Assembly (NCBI GenBank): GCA_023411225.1
Contig: JAEYPA010000015.1
Location: forward strand, 1-15,863
Reading direction: 5' to 3'
DNA: 15,863 bases
DNA from: Bacillota bacterium
GTDB taxonomy: Bacteria > Bacillota > Clostridia > Lachnospirales > Lachnospiraceae
Program-made: the position numbers and the translations under genes
Part shown: positions 5,967-13,728 of the stretch, piece by piece
How the letters are laid out: each line of letters begins with the position of its first letter
How positions within the stretch are numbered: the stretch's first letter is position 1
Notes under the pieces: generated by a model
What the model was told of the DNA's origin: nothing
What the model saw: only the letters and a program-made list of their open reading frames with translations
Database searches by the model: none

Positions 5967-7547
5967 ATGAAAGAAAAACGAGAAAATATAAATCCAATAA
6001 AAGAAAAAGTAAAAGGTAGATTCCAAAATCATTTTAGTGGATTTCTACGGGCTTTTTTAGTCGGAATGCTAGTGCTTTTACAGTTTGCAATTATCATTAT
6101 ACTACCATTCTTGTTCCGTAGTCTCACTGTGTATTTTTATATTATTTTAGTGGTTGCCAGTGTTATGCTGATTTTTAGTCTAGTTAATGATGAACGTAGT
6201 ATGTCTTATAAGATGTCTTGGATCTATATCGTGTTGGTGCTTCCAATTTCCGGACATATTATGTATGCCTTATGGGGCAAGGCAACTGGTAAGAAAAAAC
6301 TGGAGAAGAAAATCTTAGCTAAGTTAAATCATGGCTTTACCTACGCCGTACAAGATCCTGAGGTATTAGAGGAGTATCGAAGAGAGTTTCCGGAGAAGTT
6401 TAGAATTAGCCAATATATGGTGACAGAGGGATTTCCACTATTTAAGAATAATTCCATTTCCTATTTTCCGATGGGTGAGGATGCTTTTGATGATATGTTT
6501 GATGAGATTAGTAAGGCAAAGAATTTTGTCTTAGTAAACTTTTTTATTGTGGCGGATGGAGCACTTTGGGATCATATGCATGAAATCCTTGTGGAACGTA
6601 TAAATCAAGGGGTGAAGGTTATGTTCATGTTTGATGATTTTGGGGCTATGTTTCGAACACCAAATGATTTTGAAAAGGAACTGAGAAAAGAAGGCTTTGA
6701 AATTCGGGTATTTAATCCGGTGCACAAATATACCGATAAATTATATATGAATTATCGCTCTCACCAGAAGATTGTTGTCATAGATGGCAATATTGGGTAT
6801 ACTGGCGGATTTAATATTGCGGATGAGTATGCTAATTTATTAAACCGCTTTGGTGTCTGGAAGGATAATGGAGTAAAGGTGGTTGGTGAAGGCGTATGGG
6901 GGTTAACTATTACCTTCTTACAGATGTGGGAGGCCTGTGCCAACGAAGAAGATTTGGATTATAATCCATATCGGCCAACAATGGATTTCCCAGAGAGTAA
7001 GGAATACTGTCATGTGATTTCAGATGGACCTGCTAACAACCCTAAAAACCCAATTGAGAATGTATATATGCAGATTATTCAGTATGCCAGTGATTTTGTA
7101 TACATTACTACTCCGTATCTGATTATAGAGGATGATATGCGGCAAATGCTGATTACGGCTGCTAAAAGTGGGGTGGATGTACGCATTATTTGTCCAGGAA
7201 TACCGGATAAGAAGAATGTTAAGCTTCTTACCAACTATAACTATGGTCCACTTTTGAAAGAGGGCGTTCGTATCTATGAATATGAGCCGGGATTTATTCA
7301 TGCAAAGTGTATTATAAATGAATCCTGTGGTATTGTTGGAACAATTAACATGGACTACCGTAGCTTTTATCTACATTATGAAAATGGGTTATTCATGAGT
7401 AATTCTCATGTTATTGAAGATATTAGGCAGGATATTTTAAAAACTCTTGATGACTGTAGGGAGATTAGTTATGAAGAGTGGTGTGACCGCCCTTGGCAGA
7501 TGAAAGTTTACCAAAATGCCATTAGTGTATTTTCAACTTTAATGTAA
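5967..7547 (+). CDS. cls: Cardiolipin synthase (PLD family)
   Basis: A 526-aa membrane phospholipase-D-fold enzyme joining two phosphatidylglycerols (or a related pair) into cardiolipin. After a basic N-terminus (1-28) there are membrane segments at about 29-50, 54-73 and 84-104. The first HKD motif is intact: His266, Lys268, Asp273 in HQKIVVIDG, followed by GYTGGFNIADEY. The second has His445 and Lys447 in HAKCIINES, then VGTINMDYRS, but Glu452 occupies the usual aspartate position; this may be tolerated. Length and domain order fit bacterial Cls. ATG 5967 is preceded by an AAGAGG-type site (about 5955-5960). It sits between the CmpB-like gene and ruvA (44-base gap to ruvA), probably in one transcription unit with both. 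Confidence 0.93.
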   Translation: MKEKRENINPIKEKVKGRFQNHFSGFLRAFLVGMLVLLQFAIIIILPFLFRSLTVYFYIILVVASVMLIFSLVNDERSMSYKMSWIYIVLVLPISGHIMYALWGKATGKKKLEKKILAKLNHGFTYAVQDPEVLEEYRREFPEKFRISQYMVTEGFPLFKNNSISYFPMGEDAFDDMFDEISKAKNFVLVNFFIVADGALWDHMHEILVERINQGVKVMFMFDDFGAMFRTPNDFEKELRKEGFEIRVFNPVHKYTDKLYMNYRSHQKIVVIDGNIGYTGGFNIADEYANLLNRFGVWKDNGVKVVGEGVWGLTITFLQMWEACANEEDLDYNPYRPTMDFPESKEYCHVISDGPANNPKNPIENVYMQIIQYASDFVYITTPYLIIEDDMRQMLITAAKSGVDVRIICPGIPDKKNVKLLTNYNYGPLLKEGVRIYEYEPGFIHAKCIINESCGIVGTINMDYRSFYLHYENGLFMSNSHVIEDIRQDILKTLDDCREISYEEWCDRPWQMKVYQNAISVFSTLM

Positions 7548-7591
7548 GAGTGGTGGATTCTGCCACAAGTAATAAGAAATAAGGAGTTTGT

Positions 7592-8221
7592 ATGATTGCA
7601 TATATAAAAGGAGAGTTAGAATATATAGGAATTGACACCATCGTTGTGGAAACTGGTGGAATAGGTTATGAGATACGGGTACCACTTACCGTGATGGATG
7701 ACCTTCCTGAAATAGGTGAGACAGTAAGGATTCACACCTACCTTTATGTCAGAGAGGATGCGGTAAACCTTTATGGGTTTACTACGAAGGATGATTTGAA
7801 TATCTTCAAGCTTCTTATTACTGTTAACGGTATTGGACCTAAGGTGGCTCTAGGTATTTTAGGAGCGATTTCTCCGGATACGTTACGATTCGCAGTTCTT
7901 TCAGATGATGTAAAGACGATATCCAAGGCTCCTGGGATAGGAGCAAAGACAGCTGGAAAGTTGATACTAGAATTAAAGGATAAGCTAAAGTTAGAGGATG
8001 TATTTGAACAAAAACTTTCTAACACTATGGAACATCAGCTATCTGTTGAGCAAGGGAAGGATGATATCAAAGTCATTCGCAACGAAGCTGTTCAAGCTCT
8101 GGTGGCCCTTGGATATTCCAGTACAGATGCTATGAAGGCAGTGCGACAGGTGGATATCACAGAGGGTATCGATGTGGAGACTGTATTAAAGCAAAGTTTA
8201 AAGAAGATGTCCTTTTTCTAA
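7592..8221 (+). CDS. ruvA: Holliday junction branch migration protein RuvA
   Basis: Binds four-way DNA junctions as a tetramer and loads the RuvB motor during recombinational repair. The 209 aa show the three known domains: N-terminal OB fold (1-62: MIAYIKGELEYI, GGIGYEI, YVREDAVNLYGF), tandem helix-hairpin-helix motifs (LLITVNGIGPKVALGIL, 74-90; ISKAPGIGAKTAGKLILEL, 110-128) and, after a linker (132-160), the RuvB-contacting C-terminal domain (161-207). ATG 7592 has AAGGAG at 7581-7586 with a 5-base spacer. ruvB follows after a 35-base gap, the usual operon. I see no LexA/SOS box just upstream, so expression is probably from the cls-side promoter. Confidence 0.98.
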   Translation: MIAYIKGELEYIGIDTIVVETGGIGYEIRVPLTVMDDLPEIGETVRIHTYLYVREDAVNLYGFTTKDDLNIFKLLITVNGIGPKVALGILGAISPDTLRFAVLSDDVKTISKAPGIGAKTAGKLILELKDKLKLEDVFEQKLSNTMEHQLSVEQGKDDIKVIRNEAVQALVALGYSSTDAMKAVRQVDITEGIDVETVLKQSLKKMSFF

Positions 8222-8256
8222 AGATAGGATAAAAGAACGAGAAAGGTTTGAACAGG

Positions 8257-9258
8257 ATGAATAATCGCGTAATTTCCACTGAAATTATGGAGGAAGACTT
8301 AAAAATTGAAAATCATTTACGTCCAAAACTATTAAAAGACTACATCGGTCAATGCAAGGTGAAGGATAATCTGAAGGTTTATATAGAAGCCGCTAAGAAG
8401 AGAGGAGAGCCTTTAGACCACGTACTACTTTATGGACCTCCCGGTCTTGGAAAAACAACTTTAGCAGGGATTATAGCCAATGAAATGGATGTTAATATTA
8501 AGATTACTTCTGGTCCTGCAATTGAGAAACCTGGAGAAATGGCGGCGATACTTAACAATCTTCAGGATGGAGATTTACTTTTTGTAGATGAGATTCACAG
8601 GCTAAACAGACAGGTGGAAGAGGTATTATATCCTGCCATGGAGGATTATGCTATAGATATTGTTATTGGTAAAGGAGCGACAGCCAGGTCAATCCGTTTG
8701 GAGTTGCCAAAGTTCACTTTGGTGGGAGCTACCACCAGAGCAGGCATGCTGACAGCCCCATTACGAGATCGATTTGGAGTGGTGAACCGTCTTGAATTCT
8801 ACACCCCAGAAGAATTAACGGAGATTATTCTACGTTCAGCCAAAGTATTAAATGTGGAGATAGAATTAGAGGGAGCTAAAGAAATGGCCAAACGTTCCCG
8901 TGGGACCCCAAGATTGGCTAACCGCCTATTAAAGAGAGTTCGTGATTTTGCGCAGGTTAAATACGATGGAAAGATTACTAAAGAGGTTGCTAGGTTTGCC
9001 TTAGATCTTTTAGAGGTAGATAAACTTGGACTAGACAATATAGACCGTGAGATTTTAATGGCAATGATTGAGAAGTTTGGTGGTAAACCGGTCGGATTGG
9101 ATACTATTGCAGCTGCAATTGGAGAGGATGCAGGAACCATTGAGGATGTTTATGAGCCGTATTTAATTCAAAATGGGCTACTACAAAGAACTCCAAGAGG
9201 AAGAATGGTAACAGATTTGACTTATGAACATTTTGGATTGAAGAAGATGGCAGAGTAA
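8257..9258 (+). CDS. ruvB: Holliday junction DNA helicase RuvB
   Basis: AAA+ hexameric motor that drives branch migration with RuvA. 333 aa from ATG 8257. Motifs: Walker A GPPGLGKTT (60-68), Walker B LLFVDEIHRL (107-116), sensor 1 VGATTRAG (156-163), arginine-finger segment APLRDRFG (167-174), sensor 2 RGTPRLANR (215-223), and the C-terminal winged helix with GKPVGLDTIAAAIGED (276-291) and LLQRTPRGRMVT (308-319). I prefer ATG 8257 to the in-frame TTG at 8248: GAAAGG (8241-8246) is 10 bases from the ATG but only 1 from the TTG, and RuvB proteins start close to this point. The gene ends 51 bases before the zapA promoter. Confidence 0.98.
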   Translation: MNNRVISTEIMEEDLKIENHLRPKLLKDYIGQCKVKDNLKVYIEAAKKRGEPLDHVLLYGPPGLGKTTLAGIIANEMDVNIKITSGPAIEKPGEMAAILNNLQDGDLLFVDEIHRLNRQVEEVLYPAMEDYAIDIVIGKGATARSIRLELPKFTLVGATTRAGMLTAPLRDRFGVVNRLEFYTPEELTEIILRSAKVLNVEIELEGAKEMAKRSRGTPRLANRLLKRVRDFAQVKYDGKITKEVARFALDLLEVDKLGLDNIDREILMAMIEKFGGKPVGLDTIAAAIGEDAGTIEDVYEPYLIQNGLLQRTPRGRMVTDLTYEHFGLKKMAE

Positions 9259-9265
9259 GAGTAAG

Positions 9266-9321
9266 CCATAAACGGTCATTTTTCTGTTGTCATATGGTGG
9301 GTTTATGGTATAATTACCATA
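9266..9321 (+). promoter_or_regulatory. zapA promoter embedded in palindromes
   Basis: TTGTCA (9287-9292), 16-base spacer, TATAAT (9309-9314) with an extended -10 (TG at 9306-9307) makes a strong promoter. The -10 box lies in the palindrome TATGGTA (9304-9310)/TACCATA (9315-9321), and the whole -35/spacer lies between CCATAAAC (9266-9273) and GTTTATGG (9301-9308), an 8-bp inverted pair. This looks like an operator over the promoter, but no regulator gene is near to name it. Confidence 0.75.
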
Positions 9322-9372
9322 GTAGCATAGGAGAAATATGTGGATATATAATAAACTTTAAGGGGCGGTCTC

Positions 9373-9777
9373 ATGGATAAGAAAACGGATGTTGAAGTTA
9401 TTATTAATAATAAAAAGTATGTTATATGTGGGTATGAAGGCCCAGATTATTTAGAGCAGATTGCTAATTATATTAATAAGAAACTGACAGCCCTAAAGAA
9501 TGAAGACTGGTATAACCGTATGGATTCCGACTTAAAGAATGTTCTTTTAGAGGTGAATCTGGCCGATGACTACTTTAAAGCAGAGCAGAAGATTCAGGAA
9601 TTGGAATCAGACCGTGCTCAGTCCAATGAGGATTTATTTGATTTGAAACATGATGCGATGAGACGACAAACAGAGTTAGAACTCATGCAGCATAAGATAA
9701 AAGAGCTAGAGAAAAAGAATCAAGAGGCAGAGAAAACTATTATTGAGTTAAATGCTAAGCTTGGTGCAACAAAATGA
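9373..9777 (+). CDS. zapA: Cell division protein ZapA
   Basis: Binds FtsZ and promotes Z-ring bundling. 134 aa, a typical Firmicutes length. Residues 1-65 form the ZapA globular domain (VEVIINNKKYVICG, EQIANYINKKLTAL), followed by a helix (LLEVNLADDYFKAE) and a Lys/Glu/Leu heptad-rich coiled coil from about 75 to 130. ATG 9373 follows AAGGGG (9360-9365) with a 7-base spacer. It has its own strong palindromic promoter upstream (9287-9314) and an intrinsic terminator right after (9788-9822), so it may be a separate unit, although leak into the U32 gene is possible. ZapA next to a U32 peptidase and SEDS/PBP genes is a common clostridial arrangement. Confidence 0.9.
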   Translation: MDKKTDVEVIINNKKYVICGYEGPDYLEQIANYINKKLTALKNEDWYNRMDSDLKNVLLEVNLADDYFKAEQKIQELESDRAQSNEDLFDLKHDAMRRQTELELMQHKIKELEKKNQEAEKTIIELNAKLGATK

Positions 9778-9787
9778 TAGGAAAATG

Positions 9788-9822
9788 AAAGGCTGTATAT
9801 GGGGAACCAGACAGTCTTTTTT
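9788..9822 (+). terminator. Intrinsic terminator after zapA
   Basis: AAAGGCTGT (9788-9796) pairs with ACAGTCTTT (9811-9819) over 9 bp with one G-U pair, a 14-base loop, and a run of six T (9817-9822). The loop is long, so some read-through is possible. Confidence 0.7.
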
Positions 9823-9865
9823 ACTATTATGGAGAGTGACTTAAAGATAATAAGATAGGAGTATT

Positions 9866-12307
9866 ATGAGAAAGATTGAGATACTTGCCCCAGCAGGGTC
9901 ATATGATACCATGGTTGCTGCAATTAATGGTGGTTGTGATGCAGTATATGTTGGTGGTAGCGCATTTGGGGCTAGAGCATATGCCAATAATTTTGATGAT
10001 GAGGAGTTACTAAAAGCTATTGAGTATGTTCATATTCACGGCAAACAATTGTTTTTGACAGTAAATACGTTGCTAAAGGACGAAGAGATTAAGAAACAGT
10101 TATATAAATATTTGGAAAAGCCATATGAAGCAGGGTTGGATGCTGTAATCGTTCAGGATGTTGGGGTGATGCATTTCATACATGAACATTTTCCTAAATT
10201 ACCAATTCATGCCTCGACCCAGATGACACTTACTATGGCAGAAGGAGCAAAGCTTTTAAAACAATATGGAGTAACCAGATTGGTAACCAGCAGAGAGCTT
10301 AGTCTTTTGGAGATTAAAACAATCAGAGACCATACAGACCTTGAGATAGAGAGCTTTGTCCATGGGGCTTTATGCTATAGCTATTCCGGTCAATGCCTAA
10401 TGAGCAGTATGTTAGGTGGTAGAAGTGGAAATCGTGGACGTTGTGCCCAGACGTGTCGAATGCCTTATGAATTAAAGGAAGCTGGAAATGTGATATCTGA
10501 TAGAAGTAAGCCATTTCTACTTAGTCCAAAGGATATCTGTACCTTAACTATCATACCACAGTTGGTGGAGGCTGGAATTGATTCTTTTAAGATCGAAGGA
10601 CGCATGAAACGTCCGGAGTATGCAGCTTATGTGGCGTATCTATATCGAAAGTATGTAGATTTGTACCTGACACTTGGTCCGAAGGGATATGAAACCTATT
10701 TAAAGAAGAACCAAAAAGAATTTGAGCAGGATATAGCCAATATGATGGATCTTTATAATAGAGGTAGTTTTAGTACAGGGTATTATACCTGTCATAATGG
10801 ATTGCAGATGATGTCTCCAGAACGTCCTAATCACAATGGTGTATTGGTTGGACAAGTAGAAAGTATTAAAAGTAATCAGGCTGCTATCAGACTGGAGAAA
10901 GAGGTCTATGGTCAGGATATCCTTGAGATTAGGGGAAAGAATCAGCAGGTCTACGAATATACGCTAAAAAATGGTGCAAGTGCAGGAGAAAAGCTGGTCT
11001 CAAATTTCAAATATGGCTTATCCTTTTCTAAAGGGGATTTGGTATATCGTACGAAGAACCAGTATTTGCTTGATACCCTGCAGGATCTATTTATGAAACA
11101 TAATAGAAAGGTTCCTGTTAGGATGCAATTTTGTGCTAGCAGTAATCATCCAATGAGACTTACGTTATCCTGTAGAGATTATAAATGCAGTGTAGTTGGT
11201 GCAGTTGCCGAGGTTGCCAATAAACAGCCAGCCACAGAGGAAACAGTAGAGAAACAGCTAAATAAGTTAAATGATACTGCTTTTGTACTGGAGAATCTGT
11301 CCGTAGAGCTGACTGGTTCTTTATTCCTTCCAGTCAGTGCGCTAAATGATCTTCGTAGAGCTGGCATTGAAGAACTTGAAAAGAAAATAGTTTCCAGTTA
11401 TAAAAGGAATCCTGTAGATTTAGAGACTACCAGTGATATAGATTCTGAGAGTGAAGGAAATGTAGAAACAGATGAGTTAACGACAGGATTAGTTGTCTGC
11501 GTGTCCAATGAGGAGCAGTTAAGAGTAGCAGAACGTTACGAAGAGATTACAGCAATTTATTATAGAATGGACCAGATTGACTTGATGCAAGGCTTTGCTC
11601 TTGGAAAAAAGACGAAGAAAGATTTCTATCTAATCATGCCTCATGTCTTTCGACGAGATGCGTATGAATTATTTGAAAAGCAGTGGAAGGAACTTGAATC
11701 TACAGATGTAGACTCTGCTATTGCCGGAGTGAAAGGCTTTGTCCTCCACTGTCTGGAGGAATTAAGTTTTGCAAAAAAGTATTTCAAAGATAGATTCTCA
11801 CTGGTTCTTGATTACAGTATGTATACCATGAATCAGGAGGCGAAAGAATTTTATCAAGAGCAGGGAATTACTCATTTTACTGCACCTTTAGAATTAAACG
11901 AAAAAGAGCTTAAAAGCTTGGGTTGTGAAAACTTTGATTTCATTGTCTATGGTCATGTTCCTCTTATGACTTCCGCACAGTGTCTGGTAAAAAATACGAA
12001 AGGTTGTACAAAAAACTTTGGGTATTACCAACTTAAGGATCGTTATGGCAAGAATTTTATAGTATGTAATTATTGCAAATATTGTTATAATGTTATTTAC
12101 AATGCAGATCCAATTGTATTGTTGAAGCAGAGTGAGGAGATTATGGAACTGTCTCCGACCAATCTGCGTCTGGACTTTACCCTAGAAAATGGGGATGAAG
12201 TACAGACCATAATAGAAGCGTATGTAATGACGTTTTTTGAGTGCCGGGAATCAGATTTTTCGGTAAAGAACTTTACAAAAGGACATTACAAACGCGGTAT
12301 TGAGTAG
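9866..12307 (+). CDS. U32 family peptidase / RlhA-like RNA hydroxylation protein
   Basis: 813-aa cytosolic protein of the U32 family. Members once called collagenases are now linked to RNA 5-hydroxylation (E. coli TrhP on tRNA; RlhA/YdcP on 23S rRNA C2501). The length and a middle domain (about 320-520, DUF3656-like) suggest the RlhA/YdcP type. Seen: barrel start MRKIEILAPAGSYDTMVAAI, U32 signature ESFVHGALCYSYSGQCLMS (162-180), and Cys170, Cys177, Cys193, Cys197 (GRCAQTCR). Near the C-terminus, after LVKNTKGC, a second cysteine cluster (IVCNYCKYCYN) may hold an Fe-S or metal centre. ATG 9866 follows TAGGAG with a 4-base spacer; a weak promoter (TTACTA 9821-9826, GATAAT 9846-9851, spacer 19) lies between it and the zapA terminator. 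The SEDS gene begins 8 bases after its stop, so they are likely co-transcribed. The exact substrate is not shown. Confidence 0.93.
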   Translation: MRKIEILAPAGSYDTMVAAINGGCDAVYVGGSAFGARAYANNFDDEELLKAIEYVHIHGKQLFLTVNTLLKDEEIKKQLYKYLEKPYEAGLDAVIVQDVGVMHFIHEHFPKLPIHASTQMTLTMAEGAKLLKQYGVTRLVTSRELSLLEIKTIRDHTDLEIESFVHGALCYSYSGQCLMSSMLGGRSGNRGRCAQTCRMPYELKEAGNVISDRSKPFLLSPKDICTLTIIPQLVEAGIDSFKIEGRMKRPEYAAYVAYLYRKYVDLYLTLGPKGYETYLKKNQKEFEQDIANMMDLYNRGSFSTGYYTCHNGLQMMSPERPNHNGVLVGQVESIKSNQAAIRLEKEVYGQDILEIRGKNQQVYEYTLKNGASAGEKLVSNFKYGLSFSKGDLVYRTKNQYLLDTLQDLFMKHNRKVPVRMQFCASSNHPMRLTLSCRDYKCSVVGAVAEVANKQPATEETVEKQLNKLNDTAFVLENLSVELTGSLFLPVSALNDLRRAGIEELEKKIVSSYKRNPVDLETTSDIDSESEGNVETDELTTGLVVCVSNEEQLRVAERYEEITAIYYRMDQIDLMQGFALGKKTKKDFYLIMPHVFRRDAYELFEKQWKELESTDVDSAIAGVKGFVLHCLEELSFAKKYFKDRFSLVLDYSMYTMNQEAKEFYQEQGITHFTAPLELNEKELKSLGCENFDFIVYGHVPLMTSAQCLVKNTKGCTKNFGYYQLKDRYGKNFIVCNYCKYCYNVIYNADPIVLLKQSEEIMELSPTNLRLDFTLENGDEVQTIIEAYVMTFFECRESDFSVKNFTKGHYKRGIE

Positions 12308-12315
12308 GTGAAGGA

Positions 12316-13728
12316 ATGGAAGGTATTGTTATAACGATTATAAAGTATATCATTTGTCTATTGATTAATGTTTATACTTTGTACAGCTTTACAGTATTTC
12401 GAAGAAAGAGTGATAAGAGTAAAGCTCATGTATACCGGTTACAGATTATGTTGATTTTTTTAATTCAGGCAGCCTGTTTTGTATGTATTTATCTGGGCAG
12501 TGATCTGTCTGATACTGGAAAGATCGTTAGTCTTAGCATATTTTATGCAGCTCAAGTGCTGGCTCTTGTATTTGCTATTATTTTATACAAGGTTGCCTAT
12601 AAAAAGATGTCTCAGTTGGTATTCAACAATATGTTGATGCTGCTAATGATTGGTCTTGTTATGCTAACAAGGCTAAAGATGGATGAGGCAATTAAACAGT
12701 TTATTTTCATTTGTGCTGGATTAGGTATTTGTATAGTTGTTCCGTTTATTATTAAGAAGATTCGTTATCTGAAAGAATTTGGCTGGTTTTATGGTTTAGC
12801 AGGTCTGGCCTGCCTTCTCCTAGTACTGGTTTTTGGTAAAGCCAAGTATGGGGCAAAAAACTGGATTATTATAGGTGGATTTGGTTTGCAACCATCTGAA
12901 TTCGTAAAAATTCTGTTTGTATTTTTTGTGGCCTCTTGTTTTAGCAAAGCTAAGGATTTTAAAGCAGTAGTTAAAGTTACTATTCTAGCAGCGGCTCATG
13001 TAATTGTGCTAGTCTTGGAAAAAGATTTAGGTGGAGCATTGATCTTTTTTATGACATATCTGATTATGCTTTATGTAGCCACCTGTAATATCTGGTATCT
13101 GCTAGCAGGATTTGCAGGGGGTTTTGGAGCGGCTGTTGGTGCCTATAAAATCTTTAATCATGTTAGAGTCAGAGTAATTGCTTGGAAGGATCCTTTTAGT
13201 GTCATAGATAACGGTGGGTATCAGATTGCCCAGTCTTTATTTGCCATTGGAACAGGAGGATGGTTTGGAATGGGACTTACAAGAGGTTTGCCAGGCAGTA
13301 TCCCAGTGGTATCCTCGGATTTTATCTTTTCTGCAATTATGGAAGAAATGGGTGGAATAGTAGGAATTTGTATCATTCTAATCTGTTTATCTTGCTTTTT
13401 AATGTTTATCAATATTTCGATGAAGATGAGAGACGATTTTTACCGGTTAATCGCTTTGGGATTAAGTGTTCTTTATATTTTCCAAGTATTCTTAACCATA
13501 GGAGGAGTGACCAAATTTATTCCTTCTACAGGTGTTACATTACCATTAGTTAGTAGTGGTGGTAGTTCTGTACTCAGTACATTGATTATATTTAGTATCA
13601 TTCAGGGATTATATGTATTAAATCAAGACGAGGTAGATGCAATTGAAAAAGAAAAAAGAGAAAGAAGTTCATACAGGGAAAGACAGGGAGTATCAGAGAG
13701 ATACCTTGACAGGGAAGAAACCTACTAA
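12316..13728 (+). CDS. FtsW/RodA/SpoVE-type SEDS glycosyltransferase
   Basis: A 470-aa polytopic membrane protein of the SEDS family, peptidoglycan polymerases that use lipid II and work with a class B PBP. Features: about ten or more hydrophobic segments, catalytic Asp237 in EKDLGGALIFF (235-245), QPSE (192-195), GYQIAQSLFAIGTGGWFGMGL (the lipid II loop region, about 301-321, not continuous in quoted form), SSDFIFSAIMEE (333-344) and TGVTLPLVSSGGSS (405-418). The first 150 residues add membrane segments seen in clostridial and actinobacterial members. A hydrophilic tail from 437 to 470 is rich in Glu/Arg; its codons also encode the N-terminus of the next protein. ATG 12316 has AGGTG (12306-12310) 5 bases upstream. 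FtsW, RodA and SpoVE cannot be told apart here; the partner PBP favours an elongation- or RodA-like role. Confidence 0.94.
   Translation: MEGIVITIIKYIICLLINVYTLYSFTVFRRKSDKSKAHVYRLQIMLIFLIQAACFVCIYLGSDLSDTGKIVSLSIFYAAQVLALVFAIILYKVAYKKMSQLVFNNMLMLLMIGLVMLTRLKMDEAIKQFIFICAGLGICIVVPFIIKKIRYLKEFGWFYGLAGLACLLLVLVFGKAKYGAKNWIIIGGFGLQPSEFVKILFVFFVASCFSKAKDFKAVVKVTILAAAHVIVLVLEKDLGGALIFFMTYLIMLYVATCNIWYLLAGFAGGFGAAVGAYKIFNHVRVRVIAWKDPFSVIDNGGYQIAQSLFAIGTGGWFGMGLTRGLPGSIPVVSSDFIFSAIMEEMGGIVGICIILICLSCFLMFINISMKMRDDFYRLIALGLSVLYIFQVFLTIGGVTKFIPSTGVTLPLVSSGGSSVLSTLIIFSIIQGLYVLNQDEVDAIEKEKRERSSYRERQGVSERYLDREETY

Noticed and set aside
7548..7591. SOS (LexA) operator upstream of ruvA
   Set aside because: No GAAC/GTTC-type palindrome is visible in the gap.
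8799..9140. 113-aa open frame on the - strand inside ruvB
   Set aside because: Completely antisense to strongly conserved RuvB codons, no ribosome site, no recognisable protein.
13260..13553. 97-aa + strand frame inside the SEDS gene
   Set aside because: Out-of-frame shadow of conserved SEDS membrane segments with no start signal.
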